Origin: Circinella minor
Taxonomy: Eukaryota; Mucoromycota; Mucoromycetes; Mucorales; Lichtheimiaceae
Assembly: GCA_016758965.1 (NCBI GenBank)
Contig: JAEPRB010000074.1
Location: 62,001-126,000, forward strand
DNA: 64,000 nt
Direction of reading: 5' to 3'
The position numbers were made by a program, and so were the translations under genes. This document shows, in pieces, positions 54,134 to 64,000 of the stretch. A model generated the notes under the pieces. It saw nothing but the letters and a program-made list of their open reading frames with translations. It did not search any database and was not told the origin of the DNA. The stretch's first letter is position 1, and every line of letters begins with the position of its first letter.

Positions 54134-56183
54134 TTATTCTATAGGTTTCAATATAACGGTATTGCGATTTGCTGATCTGGAACAATCCTTCTTTATAGCT
54201 TTATATCGATGAATTTCTTTGTTAAGAAAATCCAACCCATTATCATCATCATTGCTGACATTATCATTACCGAACAATTGTAAATTATCAAAATAAACAT
54301 ATTTTAAACTTTTGGTGGTATTCATCATTTGCACCAAACCGTTACCATGTACTTGTAATGTTTTGCCGATCTTAGATCGCCTTATACGAAGACTTTCTAT
54401 ATTGCAAAGGTTCCCAAATGCGACAAGCGTTGGGTAAGATACAGATGCGACTTGAGCCAGTTCCAACGACTTGATACGTGTCTTATGGAGCATTTCAGCA
54501 AACCGAGAAAACCCATCATGATTATCGGTCTGATCATTAGAAGCAGCAAATAATGAAGAAAAAGTAATGTCGAGATGTTGAATCGTTTTTAATTCCGCGA
54601 TTCCTTCTAATAATGTACTGGTTACATTATATACTTTAAACAAACGTATATATTCAATTTGACATCCGCGTGTACTTAGGTTTGAAAAATGTCGCTGTCG
54701 CTGTTCATTATTGCTATTGCTATTGCTGTTATTATTATTATCATCATCATTATTTTGCCGTGGTTCTTCCTGTGCTTTGATTGTATCCAAATTTATTCGT
54801 TTCAATTGTCTTGATCCAAATTGTAAAATATCCAACAAGTCTATAGGTGAATTATGTAAGACTTTGACTGCCAAATGTTCTAATTTCGGACAATTCCGAA
54901 GAAGACTGACAAGTGGAGCGTTTTCTATCAAGATACGATCACAGATTAATATGCGTAATTGTAAGAAAACTAGTTGATCGTTAGGATTTAACATAAACAT
55001 GGGTGACCAATTCACCAGGTTCGGCTGTTGATGATAGCTACTAATGGACACATATTCGAGAGTGACATGGTTACGTCTAAAATGTGGTATGACCTGGTTT
55101 GGACCAAAACCTTGTTTTTCTCCAATAAGTAAATAGCGTAATCCTTTTTCTTGGCATCTTACTTTTGTTGTTTTGCTGATTAAAGCACTATCTTCCATTT
55201 TTATATACTCCCGTTCCCATGGGGAATTTTCTAGAAATGGTGGAAGTGGCGAATTCGTCTGTAGATAAATCAATTTTGGACACCATATTGAAAAAAGGTC
55301 ATCCAAATTTATAATCGTTGTATCATAAGATGCGATACGATTTTCTGCGTATCCATTGGAATACAATAGATATAGAAGATTGGGACATTTATGTAGTATT
55401 GGCTCTAATCGCATTCGTTTATCCATAATAGCATCTAAATTCAAATATGTTAAACGGAAAAACGTATTGTGGTGAATTATTCGTGGTGATGGTTCGTTTT
55501 TAAGAAGAGAAGATACGTTAACAACAGGTATTTGATCGTATAAACCGTTATTGTAGGCAATAGATGATGCAGTATACGTAAAATGAGTGAGATTTGGACA
55601 CGCTTGCAACAGTGATAGAAACGAGACATTTGCGAAATGATGAATGAGCTTAAGTTCTGTTAAATGAATCAGTTCTTGATGTTGTAAAAGGTAAATGAGA
55701 CCAACGTTATCAGGCATAGTGCACTGGGAAAACTCTGTAAAAATAAAAATAACGACATTATTACACTAATAAACTTTTCTAAAGCATGTAATGAATGCTA
55801 AACTACAATCCAAAATCATATTTACCTAATGATTCAATATTATGACAACGCTTATCGAATAACAAATCCATGATTCTATATATTTCATGTTGTTTGTGAA
55901 ACCAATCAAATGTAACCTTTTTTATATGACTTCCAATACATTGTAACCAGAGCTTGTTATGAGAATAAACATCATGTCTATATAGTTTCAAATTAGACCA
56001 ATGTTCTTGAAAGTGCCGGGGGATAGTGTTGAACCAGAAACGACATACTTGCATACAACGCATACAATCTGATTTGTCAAGGTAGAGAATAATGTCCTGT
56101 ATAATTTCATTGGGTAATGGACTAAGAAATTTTTTCTGATTGTCGAATGAAATTGTAATACAATTAGTATGCTCGCTTGCCAT
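54134..56183 (-). CDS. F-box protein with LRR-like C-terminal region (paralogue B)
   Basis: Exons 56183-55826 and 55734-54134 give 1959 nt, 652 aa. The ATG at 56183 (MASEHTNC) is the first in the open frame. The F-box is FLSPLPNEIIQDIILYLDKS then CRFWFNTIP (about residues 19-54). LRR-like spacing follows (LTYLNLDAIMDKRMRLEPIL, CPNLLYLLYSNG, LKRINLDTIKAQ), with an Asn/Ser run (NNNNSNSNSNN) in the middle. The single intron falls at the same point and phase as in paralogue A, a Glu codon after KYL or ESL, and is followed by EFNNCT (A) or EFSQCT (B). This argues for tandem duplication. The role is presumably substrate choice for an SCF ubiquitin ligase; the substrate is unknown. Confidence 0.85.
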
Positions 56184-56869
56184 CAAGTCAACTAATTTCA
56201 GTGTTTGAAAAGAAAAAAAAGGAACAAGATTTTGAATTGGTTCAATGGCCTGAAGATTCACTTATGTTAAGAGACAAGTTGCTGAACGATATTAAAAAGA
56301 TAATTGGGAAAAGAAGAGGAGAAAGAAATTGTATTATTAGTTCACAGCCACACTTTATATCGCCAACAACTTATATTTGAGATTGACAGCCTTGTTGTCA
56401 ACATCGATGGACAGTGTAGCAGTTATATGTTAAATAATAAAAAAGAGGCTGTGAGAGATCGTCCTCGTCTTATTATCATCGTTCATCATTGCTACACCAA
56501 AAAATAATTTTGTCTATATTTGAGCCATCCGAAAAATCGTAAACACTCCTTAAGCTTATAGCATATCACAAGACAAAGAAGGATTTAATTAAAAAATGTA
56601 ATTAAGTGAATTTTTTATAAGAATATCAACTATGAAAGAGAGCTTTGTATTTTCAAGAAATACATAATAGATTGCTGCATAAAAAAGCCTGTCTGTTTTA
56701 GAGCTGAGCTTTACAACTTACAACACCCCTTTTTTGCCCCGGAACTATTTTTACCGAGTTTTTTTCTATCGAGCTTCTTTTCTAAATTTTCTTTTTTACT
56801 AGATATCCTGTTATATCAAAAGCTAACAACCACGTAGCAACAACACGAAGAGGAAAATAAAGACTAGAA
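56184..56869. other. divergent promoter region between F-box paralogue B and the CC2D1-like gene
   Basis: About 690 bp carrying two divergent upstream regions. Short frames are present but have no supported product. A T-rich, pyrimidine-heavy segment precedes the ATG at 56870. Confidence 0.4.
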
Positions 56870-59800
56870 ATGTTCGGTGGAAAACGTACCAATAGTCAGC
56901 AAAAACAACAACAATTTAATATTAATGATCTCGATGAGTTACTTAATAGTCCATTACCTGACTCAAGCCAGGACGACCATGACGATACAGATTTCAATGA
57001 CCCTGAATTACTTGTAAATAATATATAATCCAATCCATTTGAAACATAAGCACATTTTCAATATTTATGCGTAAAGGAATAACTTTTTTTTCTTATCATG
57101 CCCGTACGCTTGTATGCATGTATGTGTTTTGCTTTTCTTTTTTAGCGACAATTAGAAGAATTAACTTCTTCAGGTGGTGATAATAAAACACTAGCTGAGC
57201 AAAAAGCCAAGGCAGTACAAGAACAGAAAACTAAACAAGAACAACAACACCTACGTCAGCTGAAAGAGCAGAGAAAACAACGCGGTAATATTGAAGATCT
57301 GGATTTGGATAGTTATGCAGCACTTGCTCAAGGTGGTGAAGATGTGGAAGTGGAGTTAAATGATGCTGATTTTTCGGATCCTACTTTACTCGTGAGCATT
57401 CGTTCTAGTTATTAGCTGCTTTTTTTTTCTGAAACTAAAACAAAACCATTTGTTTTGCTAGAACGAATTATCGGCTTTAACCAAGGATAGTGGACAAGAT
57501 ATACAAATGGATAATAAAGATCAAGGTCATAGTATGGATCAGCGAATACAACCAAAGCAACAACAGCAACAAGAAAAAGCTCCATGTAATTCAGTAAGAC
57601 AACTAATGAATATGGGATTCTCGCAGCAACACGCGGAAGATGCACTTACCAAACATGATGGTGACGTTGAGCGAGCTACTAATTATCTTTTAGATGCACC
57701 ATCATCATCTGAACCAGTGCGAATTGTAGAGTCAGTAGAAGAAGCATCTACTACTTATACCACTACTATTACTAAAAATACCACCACCCAAACTAAAATG
57801 GATACAGTACCGGATGAGGATGATAATATGGCTATACAAGAACCAGAGGAAGAGGATGGGGTTGATATAGAAGAACTTCAAAGACAATCTAAACAGTACC
57901 AACAACAAGCACTGGCAGCCAAACGACAAGGTGATAAAAAGAAAGCTGTCGAGCTGTTACGCAAATCTAAAGCACTTGCTCAAAAATATAGCGAACTCAT
58001 GGAAATTCAACAAGCACTTCACCCACAAAAAGTAATCGATCCAATGGAAGATATACAAAGTGCATCTCCTACTTCATCTTCATCTCCGGAAAAATTGAGC
58101 GTAGACAACGATAAAAGAACACATGAACATACATTAAGTAAAATCTCCTCTAACGTTACAGATACTAGAACACAATCATCACCATCAATGTCATCAGCAT
58201 CAGCATCAACTCCAACGTCTCCTCCTACGCCAAAGGATGTTTTTTCACAATCAACAGTAGAGGATTCACGACAATTACTTCAGGATATCATACAATTACA
58301 AAAGGAGCACAAGGAAGCAGCACATTATTACAAAGATCTTGGTAATTTGATAGCTGCCAAAGAAATGATAAAAGTATCCAAAGAATTGCTACGCATCGGT
58401 ATCCAAGTGAAAAATGGAGAAGTAACTGATTTAGACAATATTCGACGTAAATTACCATCCAAACCCGATATGACATTAGGCGATGGTAAAATTCGACAAA
58501 TTCAACACGTCGAGGTATCAGGATCAGCAGCAACATTGGAGCATTTGGAATCACAATTGACATATCAGATTGATGTGTGCCACAACCTTGCTGTTCAAGT
58601 GTCATCTGCCTCCAATAATAAACGACAAGCTTCTAAGAGTAAAACATTATCAGGAAGTAGCCAAGCCCATTTTCAACAACTCGAGCAAGCATTTACAGCT
58701 GATGTGGTTTCTTTACGTTCTCGTCATGATCAAAATCAAACAACGACACCACAACTACATTATGAGCATGTCGATTATACCTATAAAAATATTTTGGATC
58801 ATATACCGGTGAATCAAATGGAATTAAGGATTATTCGCGGTAATGGATTACAATCGATGGATATAGCATCCGAAGTAGAGCCTTATGTTACTTGGGATTT
58901 CGGTGGTTGGCCACCAGAAAACACAGCCCAAGCTGCATTAGGTAAAGGTGAAACGGCAGTAAAAAAAGGAACTAACCCAGGTAATAATAACAAGAAAAAA
59001 TGTACAAATAAAAAGCAACTCATTAAAAATAAGTATTTTCATTGCTTCTTTACAATTCACGAGCAGCACTAAATTCATTATGAAATAATTTTTTAAAATT
59101 TAGAGTTTGATATTACCGTGCAGATCCCGATTGCCCGAGGGAATCGTGCATTCCTTCGTTATCTACAAAGAAGACGTCTTACTCTCGAAGTGTTTCATAA
59201 TCGATATTCATATGGATTGTTCCGACGGCCTCTGTCTTTGGGAAAAATATTGATTCCTATGGATCAACTTTTAACCAAAGCATCTATCTCAGGGACATTT
59301 GATGTAATGTATACAAAGTTTTGAATTACTTCTTTTTCTTCTTTTTGCTTGGCTGTTTTATTTTTATTTTTATTTTTTGAAAAAAAAAAAAAAAACTTTT
59401 CGATTAAACTAAGTAAAAAAATTACACATTTTAGCTGACGGATGGTAGTCGTCGGAAAACAGGAGGCAAATTGGAGGTCCAGATTAATTTACGGGAACCT
59501 CTCACAGGCGAGGATATTGTCAGACGCTCAGAGAGATGGCTAATTATCGATGAGTTTGGCAAGAACACGGGCGAAATTTTAGCAGCAGCTGGGCTAGCCT
59601 CTGGAACTACTACCCATATGATGATGCCATCATCGTCATCGTCACCAAGTAAAACGAACCCCGAACAAGTTGCTTCTACTTCTACATCAGCTGCAACCAT
59701 CACGGCAAATGCAAGTGATAATAATTCTAATTTATCACCCTCTGTTGAAAATAATAAAACTTTATCATCGTCTGGACCTGTATCACCGCCTGCATCAGCT

Positions 59801-60301
59801 TCTAAAGAGAAAACAGAATTAGAGGAAGCAATGGAAGAATTAAGCAGGTGAGAAAATCGCTAAAATGGCAAAATATATATGTGTATATATGGATCATTCA
59901 GAATTCCGCTTTTTTTTATCATTGTACTTACAAAAAAGAATAGTGCGGACAGTATTATTTCCAACATGGTATTAGATTATGAAATCAACAATGCTAATAA
60001 TGCCTTAGCATCAAAGAAACCATTGGATGGAACTACCAAAGAAGATTTGATGGATAGGAAACAATCATTGGATATCAAGATGAACATGCTCATCATCCAG
60101 GTTCAGACAGGGGTTCTGGATATGGACACTTATCTTTCGAATGTTCGTAAACGGATGGATCGAGATCGACAACTTGCTTTAATTTTCAAGAAACACAATC
60201 GATTGGATTTAGCAAAAATAGCTTTGGCACGTAAAAAGATCATGCAAGATGAAATAGAGGAAGCCACAACAGCGATGGCTGAACAGCAGGCTGGTGAATA
60301 A
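56870..60301 (+). CDS. UBA-DM14-C2 protein, Lgd/CC2D1 family
   Basis: Exons 56870-57013, 57146-57391, 57462-58980, 59104-59303, 59435-59847 and 59944-60301 give 2880 nt, 959 aa. The first two exons each end in an acidic repeat (DTDFNDPELL and DADFSDPTLL) and both end in phase 0. A UBA domain follows (VRQLMNMGFSQQHAEDALTK, about residues 174-208). Two DM14 repeats come next (ALAAKRQGDKKKAVELLRKS near 280-299; YYKDLGNLIAAKEMIKVSKE near 419-438). A C2 domain spans the third and fourth introns (MELRIIRGNGLQ to the segment ending LGKILIPMDQLL). The C-terminus is a helical DxxxSNMVLDYEI segment. In animals Lgd/CC2D1 proteins bind the ESCRT-III subunit Shrub/CHMP4 through DM14 and act in endosomal sorting; UBA suggests ubiquitin binding too. 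Confidence 0.92.
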
Positions 60302-61276
60302 GCAGGCTAACGTCATTAGGTTTTGCGCATTATTACTATTATTAGTTTGCTATATCTCTCTTTCTCTTCTCTTCGTTTTCATTCTTCGATGAAATTATTT
60401 TATAGTGTATTCATGAACGTATATTTTGGTGTAACAATAACAGTATACTGTAAATTTTACCATATCAGGACATTTTTTTCAAACCAAAGTTTTTACGGGA
60501 AATGAAATCTCTCACACTTCCTTTTTTTAAACTCTTCCCCTGAAAGAAAAATAACATACCTTTTTCTTTATAGTCTATTAAGTCTCATCAAATCTTTCTA
60601 GTTTGACCTTGGCAGATTAGTAAGGGATAAAAGGGAAATATTGAAAATCGGTATCCATGATGATTGTAATATATTTCAAGGTTGTACTTGATTATTATTT
60701 TATTGCTTGGATACACACAATTCAAATGTGATGATACGTTATGGTTGTAAGCCCGAAATGGGGTTAAACATGATGTACTTTTCCTTGTGAGGGATCGACC
60801 TTGATGTTTAACAAACACCGATTTTTGTACTACATGTAATGTAATATAGGTTGGGCCTAATCCAGCATTTGCTTTTTGCCCGCCACAAGTGGATATACGA
60901 TCAGTAACCTTTTTATCTGGAAAAAAAAGTTGTTCCACTCTTGTAAGAGGTTAAAAAATCTGGAGAGTAAAGAGAGCAGTGTGCAATGGCAGCATAATCC
61001 GACCCTTTGTCTTCTTTTTCTCTTTTCAATTTTTTTTTGCTTCTTTTTTTTACCCTTTTCAAATATTTGATTTATTTAACATTGTTGCCAAACGATCTCG
61101 AGATCGCCATTTTGATCGCACTCATATAACTTTTTTGTTGCCCCTAATAACATTTAAAAAAAAGGACCCTTTTAATCTAGTAATAATCAGTTAAACCTGT
61201 CTATCTCTTTTTTTTCCTCTTTTCTCTCTTATTTTATACATTTACAGTTGATTACTACTTGGCAACTTATTATAAC
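60302..61276. other. intergenic region, no gene seen
   Basis: About 975 bp between the CC2D1-like gene and the Rho GEF gene, both on the plus strand. It holds the 3' UTR of the first and a pyrimidine-rich promoter of the second. A 116-codon minus-strand frame at 60588-60938 has no recognisable features. Confidence 0.4.
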
Positions 61277-64000
61277 ATGTTATCGACATCCTCATCGCGT
61301 TCCATGGCGTCTAGTGCTGCTCAATCACCGCATTCATTACCAAAAACATCGTCAAATCCACTGTCTGACCTTATTCATACAGAAAAATCATACCTGGACA
61401 CTCTAAGAATTATTGACTCTGTAAATGATAAGAATAATTTTATGAAACATTTAAAATACACTTTACTATTCTATTATTAGTACTTTACCAAAATTTTATT
61501 AAAACCCGTAACATCAAAACTAAAAAGGTTTAACTTTTTTTATTAATATCATTATATCACACACCCACACCTTAGCAAATTGCATCTATATGGATGAAGC
61601 AAATGGTTACTGCTGCGCCTGATTTCTCTGAATTGTTGAAGTATACACATCATGTATTAAAAGTTAACAAACGATTTCATACAGTAAGTATCAATAATAA
61701 CAAGTTATAATAAGGTACACACACGTGAGTTATGACAATTCTCGGTTTAACCCAACTTTTTTTTAAAAATAGAAACTTGTCAAGGTTGCAAGTACCCATA
61801 AAGCAATGAAAGAACTCGGAGATGTTTTGATGCAATGGGTAATAACCATAATCATAATAATAATAATAATCCAATAGGGCTATTATTAGATATACAGATA
61901 TAAGATATTATCATCATTTTACTTGGGGAGGAGAAGAAAAATAAGATTTTGAAAAAAAGGGGTGATGTGATGTGGAAAGAAGAAAAAATAGATCAGCAAC
62001 TAAAAAAACTCTACGTTTATATTGTTTCTAGATTGAAGACATGGAAATTCCATATTCAAATTTTGCAAGGAGTTTCATTCCAAACCTCAATAAACGATCC
62101 GAAATCACCAATAATGTTTCCATCCATAGATTTTTAGAAGTACGTTGACTATCAAATTCATATATCTATTATCATGATGCTATTATTAAAGGAGTAGAAG
62201 AAACTAGCTCTCTTATTCAACCTTTATTATCGTCCATTAATTTCTATATTCTAGAACTTATCGGATAATATTAATTCAAACATCACACTTGAATCATTAT
62301 TTGAAGCACCATTGAAACGATTATATTATTACAAGGCATTATATCACGTGAGTTTCCCGTTTTATATTTCATTTTTTTCCAATCCGTCAAAATATGGAGG
62401 AAACCTATAGAAGAAAGGAGGAGTGGATATGATATGGATGAGGGAGAAAGGGGGCCATCAAAATAGGTGTAATAGTTTTGGTTTTTATTTCAGAAAGATA
62501 AACTAACACGAGTAAATATTATTATTATCCTAACAATCTAATGGTGCTTATTTAGAGACTTTTGGAATGCACTAAACCAGGACGACCTGATCATCAACTA
62601 TTGTTACGTGCCAACCAACGGATCGATGCATTAATAAATATATCTCCAAATGACATTTCACTAAGCAAGAGCTCTACATTAACCTCGCTAAATGATTCAC
62701 ACCGTCAACAAGTGCGACTCAAATTACAACAAAGACAAGAAATGAAACGTTTAGAGGAACAAAATAAGGAGAAAATACCTTCAATAGAATGTGATCCAAG
62801 TATACTGACAGCATTTGTTAACCAAATCGATTGTAGTCATGTTTTGGATTTTTTCAGTCGGACGCGAATTGTATGTTTATATCCTAAACTCTTTGTTTTT
62901 TTAGGGGGGAAGGAAAGAAGGATGTTTTTTAGGTCAACAAAAAACCATCTATTACTTTGAGAACATATAACTGATTTTTTCTTTTTCTTTGTTTATAGCG
63001 CTTTAAACTCCAGTGGAAAGCACCGGATGTTCAATTGATAATGCAAAACAGTTTTGTTATGTTACCCCAACATAAAAATGAAATACCGGTTCACGTCCGA
63101 GTTGCATTGACAACATCCGAATTAGCATTTTGTAAAGAGCTAGAACAAGATCAACAACGTCAACGACAACGACAACACAACTATACGTTGATGTTTCCAC
63201 CATTCACAGTAAATCAATTATCAGTAAAGTCTTTGTCCTTGGAGCGGGAACTCGTGGGCGAGTATTTATTACAGTTTACTGTTAATGGAACACATCATGT
63301 TATTATGAAAGCAGATTCACGCGAAGTACGTAATACTTGGCTTGGTGTTTCTGTATCCGCTCCGAGCGCATCTACTTTGAAGCCAACACCATTAATAACA
63401 ACGGTTAAGAAACGTGTATCACAACTTCAAAAGGAAATACCACAAAGAACATCAAATAGTCGAGCGACAGGATCAACAACATATTCAACAGTGTCATCCA
63501 TTGTTACGAAAGACGATGATGACGCGCATAATAATGTAAAAAGTACGGATGTTTATGCATTATATTCTACCGGAACAGGCGACGAGAAACGTAGTAATGT
63601 CGGCAATAATGATGATGATAACGAGTCACCACATGCTAGACGTAATGCTTTTCGTGACACTATAATGGACTTTTATGATGGTCGATTTACCGACAGTGAT
63701 GATGAAGACAGAGAAGAAAAACCGCCATTACCACCACTTCCTAGTTCAAAAGATATTACCTCTGATCATCACATGAATAATGATAACCCTACTGTGACAG
63801 ATTCTGATGGTCAAGATTTAGCAAATATACAACCGCGATCAATTAAAATTCTAGCTAGCTTACCTGATGTAGCGTGCTCCAAAAAGGCTGCTACTACTAC
63901 TGTAGAAGAACCAGAACCTCATGTACCGCATATTCCACCCGTGCCTCCTATGCCTGAGAGCTCGAGTGATATTAAAAAGCAAAAAAACCTAACAATGAAT
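61277..64000 (+). CDS. Rho-type guanine nucleotide exchange factor (DH-PH), 5' part
   Basis: Exons 61277-61420, 61576-61683, 61773-61838, 62032-62139, 62255-62347, 62556-62870 and 62999 to the window end; 612 codons are visible, all in frame. After a Ser-rich start, SDLIHTEKSYLDTLRIIDS begins a Dbl-homology domain. It continues through ELLKYTHHVLKVNKRFH, ASTHKAMKELGDVLMQW and APLKRLYYYKALYHRLLECT to QLLLRANQRIDALIN; the last is the conserved final DH helix. RFKLQWKAPDVQLIMQ to IMKADSREVRNTWLGVSV resembles a PH domain. The remainder is low in complexity, with acidic and PPLPPLP-type stretches. Such proteins activate Rho/Rac/Cdc42 GTPases in polar growth. The exact subtype (Bud3-like or another) is not clear, and the 3' end lies outside the window. 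Confidence 0.88.

Noticed and set aside
62494..62511. Possible 18-base micro-exon (KDKLTR) between Rho GEF exons 5 and 6, with CAG before and GTAAAT after
   Set aside because: Without it, YYKALYHRLLECT aligns to the DH-domain helix with no length difference; adding six residues would break the helix.

Overview
The window is nuclear DNA from an AT-rich filamentous fungus, most likely Mucoromycota (Mucorales-like). Protein genes are split by many short GT-AG introns, mostly 60-110 bp, with poly-pyrimidine tracts. One gene is a secreted glucoamylase with an N-terminal CBM21 starch-binding domain joined by a Thr/Ser linker to GH15, the layout known from Rhizopus. F-box proteins and a Yap-type bZIP also fit. 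The species cannot be named from sequence alone. All exon joins below were worked out by hand from splice sites and reading frame, with every junction phase checked.

Layout, left to right. 1-268: 3' end of a coiled-coil gene (+). 369-1202: unrecognised gene (-). 1394-4196: CDC5/CEF1 splicing factor (-, 6 exons). 5176-6504: ketopantoate reductase (+, 3 exons). 9808-11212: homocitrate synthase (+, 2 exons). 11876-15569: trifunctional C1-tetrahydrofolate synthase (-, 10 exons). 15570-23273: gene-free stretch with a long imperfect inverted repeat whose spacer holds a SINE-like insertion. 23274-24977: bZIP factor (+, 3 exons). 28351-29369: GEP4-type mitochondrial phosphatidylglycerophosphatase (+, 5 exons) with an apparent AT-AC intron. 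30456-31275: HINT3-like HIT protein (+, 4 exons). 31772-34162: RCK2/Srk1-type CAMK kinase (+, 7 exons). 34783-37718: glucoamylase (-, 11 exons). 37719-45660: second gene-free stretch with an 815-bp TA-flanked inverted-repeat transposon (MITE-like) and a long hexanucleotide microsatellite. 45661-46921: wax-synthase/MBOAT-like membrane acyltransferase (+) with a disrupted frame or tiny intron. 47980-49983: cytochrome P450 (+, 4 exons). 50967-53174 and 54134-56183: two paralogous F-box proteins in tandem (-), with a second SINE-like copy between them. 56870-60301: UBA-DM14-C2 protein of the Lgd/CC2D1 family (+, 6 exons). 61277-64000: 5' part of a DH-PH Rho GEF (+), running off the window.

The genes do not form a pathway cluster. 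They are mostly housekeeping functions: splicing, pantothenate, lysine (alpha-aminoadipate route), one-carbon and cardiolipin metabolism. Alongside them are signalling genes (RCK2-like kinase, bZIP, Rho GEF) and lineage-type genes (glucoamylase, P450, acyltransferase, F-box pair). Intergenic DNA makes up nearly half of the window and is where the mobile-element signals sit. The most interesting items are the two copies of an apparently tRNA-derived SINE with target-site duplications, the inverted repeat around one of them, the TA-flanked MITE, the AT-AC intron in GEP4, and the acyltransferase lesion.
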